A DNA stretch of 64,000 nucleotides. Origin: Szabonella sp046295215 (GTDB lineage Bacteria > Pseudomonadota > Alphaproteobacteria > Rhodobacterales > Rhodobacteraceae). How positions within the stretch are numbered: the first letter of the stretch is position 1; each line of letters starts with the position of its first letter. Below the pieces are notes generated by a model. That model searched no databases and had not been told where the DNA came from. It was given only the letters and a program-made list of their open reading frames with translations. The stretch is from the NCBI GenBank assembly GCA_046295215.1, contig JBKBNP010000006.1, positions 1 to 64,000 on the forward strand, written 5' to 3'. Below, one piece after another: positions 51,777 through 59,897 of the stretch. The position numbers and the translations under genes were made by a program.

Positions 51777-51800
51777 AAAGGCGCCCCGGAGGGCGCCTTT
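51777..51800. terminator. bidirectional intrinsic terminator
   Basis: A 10-bp stem AAAGGCGCCC/GGGCGCCTTT with a 4-base loop. On the minus strand, the T-tract after the stem suits the end of glnA; on the plus strand it ends the enolase-superfamily gene. Confidence 0.85.
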
Positions 51801-51821
51801 CCAGGTTCTGCGATCCGGGGA

Positions 51822-53231
51822 TCAGCAGGAATAATACATCAGGTATTCCACCGGATGCGGCGTGTGTTCATAGGCATAGACCTCTTCCCACTTCAGCGCC
51901 ATGTAGCCTTCGAGCTGATCCTTGGTGAACACGTCACCCGCCAGCAGATAGTCGTGATCGGCTTCCAACGCCTCCAGCGCCTCGCGGAGCGAGCCGCAGA
52001 CGGTCGGGATCGCGGCCAGTTCCTCGGGCGGCAGATCGTAGAGATCCTTGTCCGAGGCCGGGCCCGGGTCGATCTTGTTCTTGATGCCGTCAAGACCGGC
52101 CATCAGGAGGGCGGCGAAGGCCAGGTAGGGGTTGGCGGCCGGATCGGGGAAACGGGCCTCGACGCGCTTGGCCTTCGGGCTTTCGGTCCACGGAATACGG
52201 ACGCAGCCGGAGCGGTTGCGGGCCGAATAGGCGCGCAGAACCGGGGCCTCGAAGCCCGGGATCAGGCGCTTGTAGCTGTTGGTCGCGGGGTTGGTCAGCG
52301 CGTTCAGCGATTTGGCATGTTTCAGGATGCCACCGATGAAATAGAGCGCCTCCTGGCTGAGGTCGGCATATTTGTCACCCGCAAACAGCGGCTTGCCGTC
52401 TTTCCAGATCGACATGTTGACATGCATCCCCGAGCCGTTGTCGCCCTTCATGGGCTTGGGCATGAAGGTCACCGTCTTGCCATAGGCATGGGCGACATTG
52501 TGGATGACATATTTGTATTTCTGGATGTTGTCGGCCTGTTCAACCAGCCCGCCGAAGATCATGCCAAGCTCGTGCTGACAGGTCGCGACCTCGTGGTGGT
52601 GCTTGTCGACCTTGATGCCCATACGTTTCATCGTTGACAGCATCTCGCCGCGGATGTCTTGCGCCTCGTCCACCGGGTTGACCGGGAAATAGCCGCCCTT
52701 GTGGCCCGCGCGATGCGCGAGGTTGCCGGATTCGAATTCGGCATCGGTGTTCCAGGCCGCCGCCTCGGCGTCGATCTGGTAGGAGACCTTGGCCGGCGTC
52801 ACCGAATAGCGCACGTCGTCAAACAGGAAGAACTCGGCCTCGGGACCGAAATAGGCGGTATCCCCTATTCCGGAAGCCTTGAGATAGGCCTCGGCCTTGG
52901 TCGCGGTGCCGCGCGGGTCGCGGCTGTAGGCTTCGCCCGTGTCGGGCTCGACCACATTGCAATGCACGCAGAGCGTCTTTTCGGCATAGAACGGGTCGAT
53001 ATAGACCGAGGACGGATCGGGGATCAGCTTCATGTCGGACTGGTCGATCGACTTCCATCCCGCGATGGAGGAGCCATCGAACATGAATCCTTCCTCGAAG
53101 AAGTCCTCATCCACGAGATCGGCGATCAGCGTCACATGCTGAAGCTTGCCTTTGGGATCGGTGAAGCGGACATCGACATATTCGACCTCCTCGTCCTTCA
53201 TCAGTTTCAGGGCGTCCTTGACCTTGCTCAT
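51822..53231 (-). CDS. glnA: glutamine synthetase type I
   Basis: A 469-residue dodecameric enzyme that makes glutamine from glutamate and ammonia with ATP. Motifs include FMFDGSSIAGWKSID, GPEAEFFLFD, MKGDNGSGMHVNMS and RIPWTESPKAKRVEARFPD. The adenylylated tyrosine is in DLYDLPPEE, so control by adenylyltransferase GlnE and PII is expected. It lies 65 bases after glnB on the same strand, the usual alphaproteobacterial glnBA operon. Confidence 0.97.
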   Translation of the reverse strand: MSKVKDALKLMKDEEVEYVDVRFTDPKGKLQHVTLIADLVDEDFFEEGFMFDGSSIAGWKSIDQSDMKLIPDPSSVYIDPFYAEKTLCVHCNVVEPDTGEAYSRDPRGTATKAEAYLKASGIGDTAYFGPEAEFFLFDDVRYSVTPAKVSYQIDAEAAAWNTDAEFESGNLAHRAGHKGGYFPVNPVDEAQDIRGEMLSTMKRMGIKVDKHHHEVATCQHELGMIFGGLVEQADNIQKYKYVIHNVAHAYGKTVTFMPKPMKGDNGSGMHVNMSIWKDGKPLFAGDKYADLSQEALYFIGGILKHAKSLNALTNPATNSYKRLIPGFEAPVLRAYSARNRSGCVRIPWTESPKAKRVEARFPDPAANPYLAFAALLMAGLDGIKNKIDPGPASDKDLYDLPPEELAAIPTVCGSLREALEALEADHDYLLAGDVFTKDQLEGYMALKWEEVYAYEHTPHPVEYLMYYSC

Positions 53232-53296
53232 GAAGCGTCATTCCTTCTGTTGCTGTGTCGTGATGGTCCCGCTGCGCGACGGCGCGGGGACCGATT

Positions 53297-53635
53297 TCAG
53301 ATCGCATCCTCGCCGGTCTCGCCGGTGCGGATGCGGATGGCCTGTTCGACCGGGGAGACGAAGATCTTGCCATCGCCGATCTTGTCGGTGCGGGCGGCTG
53401 TGATGATGGCCTCGATGGCGGCTTCCACCATGTCATCGGACAACACGACCTCGATCTTCACCTTGGGAAGAAAATCCACGACATATTCGGCGCCGCGGTA
53501 AAGTTCGGTATGTCCCTTCTGGCGACCGAACCCCTTGACTTCGGTCACCGACAAGCCCTGAATTCCGGCCTCCTGAAGCGCTTCTTTCACTTCGTCCAAC
53601 TTGAAGGGCTTGATGATTGCTTCAATCTTCTTCAT
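53297..53635 (-). CDS. glnB: nitrogen regulatory protein PII
   Basis: A 112-residue PII signal protein. The T-loop QKGHTELYRGAEYVVDFLPK carries Tyr51, the residue uridylylated by GlnD; the B and C loops and the C-terminal RTGETGEDAI end are canonical. It senses 2-oxoglutarate and ATP/ADP and controls GlnE, NtrB and AmtB. Promoter of glnBA is expected in the 163-base divergent region shared with nnrE. Confidence 0.96.
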   Translation of the reverse strand: MKKIEAIIKPFKLDEVKEALQEAGIQGLSVTEVKGFGRQKGHTELYRGAEYVVDFLPKVKIEVVLSDDMVEAAIEAIITAARTDKIGDGKIFVSPVEQAIRIRTGETGEDAI

Positions 53636-53656
53636 GGGCCGACTCTCCCCCGTTCC

Positions 53657-53748
53657 TGCCAGTGCTTATGCCAGTGACCATTTCCACAGGGGAGGGACAA
53701 TTGGATAGGCTCGGCAGGCGGGATTCGCCGGGCTGGATTCTGCCAGTG
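53657..53748. promoter_or_regulatory. three TGCCAGTG direct repeats in the glnB/nnrE divergent region
   Basis: TGCCAGTG occurs at 53657-53664, 53669-53676 and 53741-53748, the first two starting 12 bases apart. The 163-base region between divergent glnB and nnrE is AT-richer than its surroundings, including ATTAATTTTTAAG. The repeats may be binding sites for a nitrogen regulator such as NtrC or another activator, an inference. I could not fit a clear sigma-54 promoter. Confidence 0.4.
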
Positions 53749-53798
53749 CGATTAATTTTTAAGCAATTGGCACGCTGGATAGGCGAAGTGTTAACGGA

Positions 53799-54581
53799 AT
53801 GAGCGCGGAAATGACCGAACTTCTGACATCTGCCCAAATGCGCGCCATCGAAGTGGCGGCAATCGACAGCGGGGCCGTCACCGGGCTGGAGCTGATGGAA
53901 CGCGCCGGGCAGGGTGTGGTCGAGGCGGTCCTTGCGGAGTGGCCGGCCCTTGCATTGCCTGCGGACGGGGGCGCTGCCCCCGAACCCCCGAGGTATTTCG
54001 GCCAAGATGAAAGACGCGCGCGTCAGGGGATCGTGCTGTGCGGGCCGGGCAACAATGGCGGGGACGGTTTCGTGATCGCCCGCCTGTTGCGGCAACGCGG
54101 ATGGGAGGTGCATGTCTGTCTGCTCGGGGAGTCGGACCGTTTGCCCGCCGACGCCCTGGCGATGTGGCGACGCTGGGAGAGAATCGGGCCGACGCTGGGT
54201 TGGAACCGCGAAGTGCTGGAGCATCTGGCGGGGGGGCTGGAGGCCCGGGCGCCCCTTCTGGTGGTGGATGCCCTGTTCGGGATCGGGCTCTCGCGCCCTC
54301 TGGGGCCGGAGGTGCATCGGGTCTGGGACGCATTCTGCGACCGGGCATCAGATCTCTCGACCGTGGGGCGGGTGCATCTATGTGCTGTGGATGTGCCGTC
54401 GGGAGTTTCGGATGCCGAACCGGAGGGGGCGCGGCTGAAATGGTTTGACCGCGCGGAATTTCCCTGTCTGACAGTGACCTTCCACCGGGCGAAGGCGGCA
54501 CATCGGGCGATGCTGGCAGCGGGGGAGCGGGTTGTGGTGGTCGACATCGGTCTGGGCGGGCAGGGCATGGGGCAGGAATGA
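53799..54581 (+). CDS. nnrE: NAD(P)H-hydrate epimerase (YjeF_N domain)
   Basis: A 260-residue protein homologous to the N-terminal half of Nnr. LTSAQMRAIEVAAIDSG and LMERAGQGVVEA open it; CGPGNNGGDGFVIARLL is the signature; VDALFGIGLSRPL and CAVDVPSG carry the conserved Asp positions. It epimerises damaged NAD(P)HX for the dehydratase encoded next. Residues 57-72 (GGAAPEPPRYFGQDE region) are encoded by a piece of the dispersed repeat inserted in frame. The gene overlaps nnrD by four bases; in many bacteria the two are one fused protein. Confidence 0.9.
   Translation: MSAEMTELLTSAQMRAIEVAAIDSGAVTGLELMERAGQGVVEAVLAEWPALALPADGGAAPEPPRYFGQDERRARQGIVLCGPGNNGGDGFVIARLLRQRGWEVHVCLLGESDRLPADALAMWRRWERIGPTLGWNREVLEHLAGGLEARAPLLVVDALFGIGLSRPLGPEVHRVWDAFCDRASDLSTVGRVHLCAVDVPSGVSDAEPEGARLKWFDRAEFPCLTVTFHRAKAAHRAMLAAGERVVVVDIGLGGQGMGQE
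53967..54012 (+). repeat. in-frame copy of the dispersed repeat within nnrE
   Basis: GGGGGCGCTGCCCCC, then GAA, then CCCCCGAGGTATTT, ending near GATGAAAG at 54005-54012. The palindrome and tail match the intergenic copies at 21216, 48348 and 58903. It sits inside the open reading frame of nnrE without disrupting it. Confidence 0.7.
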
Positions 54582-55459
54582 CAGGGCGCGGACCAAAGGT
54601 CATCGAGGCGGGGCCAGCCTTCGTCGCGGCGCTGCGCAAGGCAGAAGAGGCGCACAAATATGACCACGGTCATGCGCTCATTCTGGCGGGCGGGCCGGGA
54701 GAGGGGGGGGCTGCGCGGCTGTCGGCGCGGGGCGCCTTGCGGATCGGGGCGGGGCTTGTGACCGTGGCCTGCCCGCTGGCAGCCTTGCAGGAGAACGCGG
54801 CGCGGCTGGACACAGTGATGTTGCGCCCCCTGCATGATGCGGCGGCCTTGGCGCGTCTGCTGGACGACCGGCGGTTCAACGCCTTGTGTCTCGGGCCGGG
54901 CATGGGGCTGGACCGGGCGCGGGCCATGGTGCCGGTCGCCTGCCGTTCGGGGCGCGGCGTGGTGCTGGATGCCGATGCGCTCTCGGGTTTTGGAGGCGAT
55001 CCGGCGGAGTTGTTTGCCCTGAGCCATGAGACCTGCGTGCTGACCCCGCATGGCGGCGAATTTGCGCGGCTGTTTCCCGATCTGGCCATGGCGATGGGAC
55101 AGGATGCCAGCGACCCGCGAGCGATGTCCCGGATCGATGCGGTGCGGGAAGCGGCGCGGCGCTCGGCATCGGTCGTGCTGATCAAGGGCGCGGAGACGGT
55201 GATCGCCAGTCCCGACGGGCGCGCTGCGGTGAATCGCGCGAAGGGCGCAAAGGCCGCGCCCTGGCTGGCCACGGCGGGGTCCGGCGATGTGCTGGCCGGG
55301 TTCATCACCGGGCTTCTGGCGCGCGGCTTTGCCCCGTTCGACGCCGCCTGCACAGGGGCGTGGCTCCATGCGGAGGCCGCGCGATCCTTCGGGCCGGGGC
55401 TGATTGCCGAGGATCTGCCGGAAGAACTGCCGAAGGTCTTTCGCACGCTCGGCCTCTGA
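54578..55459 (+). CDS. nnrD: ADP-dependent NAD(P)H-hydrate dehydratase (YjeF_C domain)
   Basis: A 293-residue ribokinase-like enzyme that repairs hydrated NAD(P)H using ADP. AHKYDHGHALILAGG opens the domain, CLGPGMGLDRA, LDADALSGF and VLTPHGGEFARLFP lie in the middle, and the catalytic TAGSGDVLAGFITGLLARG is near the C-terminus. It is translationally coupled to nnrE (ATGA). Together the two make the metabolite-repair pair usually fused in one protein. Confidence 0.93.
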   Translation: MTGRGPKVIEAGPAFVAALRKAEEAHKYDHGHALILAGGPGEGGAARLSARGALRIGAGLVTVACPLAALQENAARLDTVMLRPLHDAAALARLLDDRRFNALCLGPGMGLDRARAMVPVACRSGRGVVLDADALSGFGGDPAELFALSHETCVLTPHGGEFARLFPDLAMAMGQDASDPRAMSRIDAVREAARRSASVVLIKGAETVIASPDGRAAVNRAKGAKAAPWLATAGSGDVLAGFITGLLARGFAPFDAACTGAWLHAEAARSFGPGLIAEDLPEELPKVFRTLGL

Positions 55460-55487
55460 CCGCCGCCCCGGCTTTGCAAAAGCGAAA

Positions 55488-55506
55488 GGCCGCCCACAGG
55501 GCGGCC
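55488..55506 (-). terminator. intrinsic terminator of the Hint-domain gene
   Basis: An 8-bp stem GGCCGCCC/GGGCGGCC with a 3-base loop, followed on the minus strand by TTTCGCTTTTGC. It lies between the convergent nnrD and Hint-domain genes. Confidence 0.75.
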
Positions 55507-55534
55507 CCGGGCGGGATAACAAGGTGTCGACCGT

Positions 55535-56026
55535 TCAGACCCCTGAGTGGGCCTCGAAGGTGGCAAGTTCCAGACCGCCCGCGTAGATCACCGCAGGGGC
55601 GTCGAATTCCAGAGTGTAGACGCGCGCACCCGCCACGGATTCGGACCGGATATACTCGCCATCGACCAGCGCGCTTGCGGGCATCATCGCCTGCGAGACA
55701 CCTTTCATCGCCTTTGCCCGCCAGTCCCGGATCAGCACGGGCTGATCGGCTGACAGCAGGATGTCTTCCTCTGGCTGGTCAATCCCGAGTGCGGAAGCCG
55801 AAATACGGATCATCCTGGCACTGGCGACAACCTCGCAGCGGATTGCCCTCAGGGGCCGGGCGCCGGCGCGGGTGATGATGCGGTCGCCTGCGGTCAGATG
55901 TTCCACCGGAAGCGCGCCTGAAAGGGTCAGCACCACTGTTCCTGCCGCAAGGGCGCCGAGATGCGGAACGGTCGAAGCCGGGGAGAGAAGTTCTGCGTCG
56001 CGAAACTGGGGGATGCTCTGGATCAT
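55535..56026 (-). CDS. Hint (Hedgehog/intein)-domain protein
   Basis: A 163-residue protein almost entirely made of a Hint-2-type domain: AAGTVVLTLSGALPVEHLTA, GDRIITRAG, DILLSADQPVLI and VYTLEFDAPAVIYAGGLELA match the conserved blocks common in Rhodobacterales proteins. The leading catalytic Cys of active Hint domains (CxxGT) is replaced by Ala in LAAGT, so self-cleavage is unlikely. No signal peptide. It stands alone with its own terminator; function unknown. Confidence 0.82.
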   Translation of the reverse strand: MIQSIPQFRDAELLSPASTVPHLGALAAGTVVLTLSGALPVEHLTAGDRIITRAGARPLRAIRCEVVASARMIRISASALGIDQPEEDILLSADQPVLIRDWRAKAMKGVSQAMMPASALVDGEYIRSESVAGARVYTLEFDAPAVIYAGGLELATFEAHSGV

Positions 56027-56255
56027 CTTGGGCTTCCTGCTGGGAACACTGCCTTATTCCCGGACAAATATGGCAACAATGCGTTGAGCTGCGGACCATT
56101 CCGCGACTTGGGCAGATTAGCAGCAAATCGCCCCGCGTTCAACCTTCGGTTGCAAGCCCCGCCATACATGTGCTTTTAAGATGTTCCGTTAACCTGCCGC
56201 GCGCCTGGGATCGTGGCATTGGCCCCTGTGGTCATCCGTTCGAGGTCGGGCCGGT

Positions 56256-56339
56256 TGGTGCGGGCGAAGGGATTTGAACCCCCACGCCTTGCGGCGGCAG
56301 GACCTAAACCTGCTGTGTCTACCGTTCCACCACGCCCGC
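56256..56339 (-). tRNA. tRNA-Leu (anticodon UAG)
   Basis: Read on the minus strand: acceptor stem GCGGGCG/CGCCCGC, discriminator A, encoded CCA, an anticodon stem GCAGG/CCTGC enclosing loop TTTAGGT (anticodon TAG), a long variable arm as expected for leucine, and a T-arm with GGTTCAAATCC. All stems pair. It lies between the Hint-domain gene and tig, on the strand opposite to tig; the surrounding 229 and 254 bases hold no other feature. Confidence 0.96.
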
Positions 56340-56593
56340 ACCGGGCCGGAATATCCCTTGCGGCACAGCGCGTCAACTTGGCTGACGCCTCCCGGAAGCG
56401 CGGGCCATCCCACCTGATTGCAAGGCCCATGAGGCATCCCGGCTGGCGCTTGCGTTTTCCCTTTCATCCCCTTTGTTTCTTGGATAGAAGCCAGCCCCAG
56501 AGATTGCGGGCCGGAACATTCACCCCGGCGCTGCGAGGCGTGGAGGACGCATGTCTTCCACCGGCACCGACAAGTTGGGAAAAGGACGGATAC

Positions 56594-57928
56594 ATGCAGG
56601 TCAACGAGACCCTGAACGAAGGTCTGAAGCGCGGCTACACCATCACGGTGACGGCGGCCGAGCTGGATGCAAAAGTGCAGGAAAAGCTGGTCGAAGCCCA
56701 GCCCGAGGTCGAGATGAAGGGGTTTCGCAAGGGCAAGGTTCCCATGGCGATGCTGCGCAAGCAGTTCGGCCCGCGCATCATGGGCGACGCAATGCAGGAA
56801 GCCATCGACGGCGCGATGAAATCGCATTTCGACGCCTCCGGCGACCGGCCCGCGATGCAGCCCGAGGTCAAGATGGTCGGCGGCGAGACCTGGCGGGAAG
56901 GTCAGGATGTCGTGGTCGAGATGACCTATGAGGCGCTGCCGGAAATCCCGGAAGTGGACGCCTCCAAGGTCACGCTGGAACGCCTTGTCGTGAAGGCCGA
57001 TGACGCCGCCGTGGAAGAGGCTCTGAAAAACCTCGCCGAAAGCGCGCAGAATTTCGAGGACCGCAAGAAGGGCTCCAAGGCCAAGGATGGCGACCAGATC
57101 GTGATCGACTTCAAGGGCTCGGTCGATGGTGACTATTTCGAGGGCGGCTCGGCGGAGGATTATCCGCTGGTGCTGGGCTCCAACTCCTTCATTCCCGGTT
57201 TCGAGGAACAGCTTGTCGGCGCCAAGGCCGGTGAGGAAAAGAAAGTCGAAGTGACCTTCCCCGAGGCCTACGGTGCCGCCAATCTTGCGGGCAAGGCCGC
57301 GGTGTTCGAATGCACCGTCAAGGCGGTCAAGGAACCCAAAGCCGCCGAGATCGACGACGAGTTGGCCAAGAAATTCGGTGCCGAGGATCTCGCCGCGCTG
57401 AAAGGTCAGATTGCGGAACGTCTGGAAGCCGAATACAAAGGCGCCGCCCGGGCCGTTCTGAAACGTGCGCTGCTCGACCAGCTTGACAGCATGGTGAAAT
57501 TCGAACTGCCGCCCTCGCTCGTCGAGGCGGAGGCCGGCCAGATCGCACATCAACTGTGGCACGAGGACAACCCCGAGGTTCAGGGCCACAACCATGATGC
57601 CATCGAGCCGACCGAGGAACACAAATCCCTCGCCGAGCGCCGCGTGCGTCTGGGCCTCCTGCTGGCCGAGGTGGGCCGCAAGGCCGAAGTCACCGTGACC
57701 GATCAGGAAATGACCCAGGCCGTGCTGACCCAAGCACGTCAATATCCGGGCCAGGAACGCCAGTTCTTCGAATTCGTGCAGAAGAACCCGCAGATGCAGC
57801 AGCAACTGCGCGCGCCGATCTTCGAGGACAAGGTCGTCGATTTCATCGTTGCCGGGGCCACGGTCACAGACAAGGAAATCGGCAAGGACGAGTTGCAGAA
57901 GGCCATCGAGGCGCTGGACGAACTCTGA
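56594..57928 (+). CDS. tig: trigger factor
   Basis: A 444-residue ribosome-associated chaperone with peptidyl-prolyl isomerase domain. The N-terminal ribosome-docking signature GFRKGKVPMAMLRKQFG is present, the FKBP-like domain contains VIDFKGSVDGDYFEGGSAED and GAKAGEEKKVEVTFPEAYG, and the long C-terminal helical domain follows. ATG at 56594 has AAAGGA upstream; the extended frame through the tRNA is rejected. A perfect hairpin follows the gene. Confidence 0.96.
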   Translation: MQVNETLNEGLKRGYTITVTAAELDAKVQEKLVEAQPEVEMKGFRKGKVPMAMLRKQFGPRIMGDAMQEAIDGAMKSHFDASGDRPAMQPEVKMVGGETWREGQDVVVEMTYEALPEIPEVDASKVTLERLVVKADDAAVEEALKNLAESAQNFEDRKKGSKAKDGDQIVIDFKGSVDGDYFEGGSAEDYPLVLGSNSFIPGFEEQLVGAKAGEEKKVEVTFPEAYGAANLAGKAAVFECTVKAVKEPKAAEIDDELAKKFGAEDLAALKGQIAERLEAEYKGAARAVLKRALLDQLDSMVKFELPPSLVEAEAGQIAHQLWHEDNPEVQGHNHDAIEPTEEHKSLAERRVRLGLLLAEVGRKAEVTVTDQEMTQAVLTQARQYPGQERQFFEFVQKNPQMQQQLRAPIFEDKVVDFIVAGATVTDKEIGKDELQKAIEALDEL

Positions 57929-57949
57929 TCCCGGATCGGCCGGACATCG

Positions 57950-57984
57950 AAGGGCCGCGCCTTTTCAAGGAAGGCGCGGCCCTT
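57950..57984 (+). terminator. hairpin downstream of tig
   Basis: A 14-bp perfect stem (AAGGGCCGCGCCTT with its complement at 57971-57984) and a 7-base loop follow tig by 21 bases. The tail is only weakly T-rich. Confidence 0.7.
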
Positions 57985-58138
57985 GCCATTCCAGAGGAGC
58001 CTGCCGCGCAGATGCGACGCTGGCCCGGCCGGGGGCAAGGTCGGGTCCATTGGCGGGCAGACAGGACCGGCAGCGCCCTGTCCTCCGGCTGTCGGCTCCG
58101 GCCGACCGCCCCCACACCCCGACGCGAAGGATGAGCCC

Positions 58139-58885
58139 GTGACCGATGATCTTTTCCTGCCGGGCCTTCCCGAAGCCCGCCTGCGCGCGGCCCTTTTGGC
58201 CAGCCCCGGCTCGGAACTCCGGCGCGGCAAATTCGCCAGCCCCGACAGTTCCGCCGCTCTTGTGGTCAATGCCTTTGGCTGGTTTCTGGACCGCCCCACT
58301 GACCTGCCCCCGCTCGCCGCAGGCCTCGGCGCGACGCGATCGGTCGCCATCGAGGCCGAGATGCGCTTTCCCTGGGCGGGCGGCACGCATCCCTGGCTTG
58401 ATGTGGCGGTGGAAACCGACCGCTGGCTGATCGGCATTGAAAGCAAACGCTACGAGCCCTTCCGCCCTGCAAAGCAGGCAGAGTTCTCAACCGCCTATGA
58501 CCGCCCGGTCTGGGGCGAGGCGATGCAGGGCCATGACCGCCTCCGCCGCACCCATGCCGGGGGCGCACGCCGCTTTGCAGCGCTCGACATGGTGCAACTG
58601 GTGAAACATGGCTACGGCCTGCGAACCGAGGCGCTTCGGCGCGGCAAACGCGCGCTGCTGCTCTATCTTCATGCCGAACCTGCGCGGTTCTCGAACGGCC
58701 GCGCGATAGATCCCGACCGCTTCGCAGCTCACCGGGCCGATATCGACCTTTATGCGGAAAGCGTGGCGGGCGACGAGGTGACCTTTGCATCGCTCACCTG
58801 GCGTGACCTCCTGGAAAGCTGGACCACACGCCCGACCCTTGCAGATCACGCCACAAGGCTCGCCGCCCGCTTCGCACCGCTCTGA
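58139..58885 (+). CDS. PD-(D/E)XK nuclease-like protein
   Basis: A 248-residue protein. A GTG start (58139) lies eight bases after GAAGGA. AIEAEMRFPW precedes HPWLDVAVETD (Asp88) and IGIESKRYEPF (Glu101, Lys103), the spacing of the restriction-endonuclease-like active site. An Arg/Lys-rich C-terminal half follows. It could be an orphan restriction or repair nuclease; no methyltransferase lies nearby. Longer in-frame extensions run into the tig terminator region and are rejected. Confidence 0.72.
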   Translation: MTDDLFLPGLPEARLRAALLASPGSELRRGKFASPDSSAALVVNAFGWFLDRPTDLPPLAAGLGATRSVAIEAEMRFPWAGGTHPWLDVAVETDRWLIGIESKRYEPFRPAKQAEFSTAYDRPVWGEAMQGHDRLRRTHAGGARRFAALDMVQLVKHGYGLRTEALRRGKRALLLYLHAEPARFSNGRAIDPDRFAAHRADIDLYAESVAGDEVTFASLTWRDLLESWTTRPTLADHATRLAARFAPL

Positions 58886-58902
58886 GACACCCCTCCGCCC
58901 CG

Positions 58903-58972
58903 CCTTTTTCTGTCCCCAAATATCCTCGGGGGGTGAGGCCCGGCAGGGCCGAGGGGGGCAGACAGCCCCCCT
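58903..58972 (-). repeat. dispersed intergenic repeat, copy C
   Basis: Plus-strand CTTTTTCTGTCCCCAAATAT followed by CCTCGGGGGG and palindromic GC-rich arms; a reverse copy of the repeat at 21216-21287, between the convergent PD-(D/E)XK and rplI genes. Confidence 0.7.
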
Positions 58973-59005
58973 TCCCCGGTCCCGTCCGGTGCAACCGCAG
59001 CAAAA

Positions 59006-59031
59006 AACGCGCGAGGTTTCCCCCGCGCGTT
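59006..59031 (-). terminator. intrinsic terminator of rpsF-rpsR-rplI
   Basis: Stem AACGCGCG/CGCGCGTT with a 10-base loop, followed on the minus strand by TTTTTTG. Located 25 bases beyond the rplI stop; classic rho-independent form. Confidence 0.88.
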
Positions 59032-59055
59032 CCAGTCCCGCCCGAAGGCCGGAAA

Positions 59056-59631
59056 TCAGAGGTCTTCGCCGTCCTGGGCAGCACCCATCTCGTCGAAGAG
59101 TTCCGCAATCTCGAACTCTGCCGCCGCTTCGGCCTCGGCTGCCAGTTCGCGGATCGATTTGCCCGAGGCTTGCAGTTCGGCTTCCTCGTTGGACCGCGCG
59201 ATGTTCAGCGTCACTTTCACGGTCACTTCGGGGTGCAGCACAACGCTGACAACATGCAGACCAAGATCCTTGATCGGCTTGTCCAGGACAACCTGGCCAC
59301 GATTGACGGTGAATCCGCCCTCGGTCGCAGCTTCGGCCACGTCGCGGGTGGTGACGGACCCATAAAGCGCACCCGCATCGGAGGCCGAGCGGATGACGAT
59401 GAAGCTCTGGCCGTCGAGCTTGGCGCCCACGGTTTCGGCTTCCTTGCGGGTTTCGAGGTTTTCGGCCTCGAGCTGCGCCTTGCGGGCCTCGAACGACTGG
59501 ATGTTCGACTGGTTGGCACGCAGCGCCTTGCCCTGCGGCAGCAGGAAGTTGCGGGCGTAGCCGTCCTTGACGTTCACGACCTCGCCCATCTGGCCCAGCT
59601 TGGCCACGCGCTGAAGAAGGATCACTTGCAT
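59056..59631 (-). CDS. rplI: 50S ribosomal protein L9
   Basis: A 191-residue protein with the canonical start MQVILLQRVAKLGQMGEVVN and VKDGYARNFLLPQGKALRA, plus an acidic C-terminal extension (AEAEAAAEFEIAELFDEMGA) beyond the usual 150 residues, as seen in several alphaproteobacteria. Last gene of rpsF-rpsR-rplI, ending in an intrinsic terminator. Confidence 0.97.
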   Translation of the reverse strand: MQVILLQRVAKLGQMGEVVNVKDGYARNFLLPQGKALRANQSNIQSFEARKAQLEAENLETRKEAETVGAKLDGQSFIVIRSASDAGALYGSVTTRDVAEAATEGGFTVNRGQVVLDKPIKDLGLHVVSVVLHPEVTVKVTLNIARSNEEAELQASGKSIRELAAEAEAAAEFEIAELFDEMGAAQDGEDL

Positions 59632-59643
59632 GGTTGGTGCTCC

Positions 59644-59871
59644 TTATTTCACGGCATAGGGCAGCAGCGCGAGAAAGCGGGCGCGCTTGATGGCCGTGGC
59701 CAGTTCACGCTGCTTTTTCGCCGAGACTGCGGTGATGCGGGAGGGAACGATCTTGCCGCGCTCGGAGATGTAGCGCTGCAGAAGACGCGTGTCCTTGTAG
59801 TCGATTGCCGGTGCATTGTCGCCCGAGAAGGGGCAGACCTTGCGGCGGCGGAAAAACGGTTTGGTCGCCAT
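59644..59871 (-). CDS. rpsR: 30S ribosomal protein S18
   Basis: A 75-residue protein, MATKPFFRRRKVCPFSGDN, then APAIDYKDTRLLQRYISERG, with the conserved KIVPSRITAVSAKKQRELA. Forms a heterodimer with S6 in the 30S platform. Twelve bases before rplI and 26 after rpsF. Confidence 0.97.
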   Translation of the reverse strand: MATKPFFRRRKVCPFSGDNAPAIDYKDTRLLQRYISERGKIVPSRITAVSAKKQRELATAIKRARFLALLPYAVK

Positions 59872-59897
59872 GATATTCGGTCCTTTCCTGTCTCAGA

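Noticed and set aside
56213..56593. N-terminal extension of trigger factor through the tRNA region
   Set aside because: The frame runs through a perfect tRNA-Leu; the canonical trigger factor N-terminus begins at 56594 with a ribosome-binding site.
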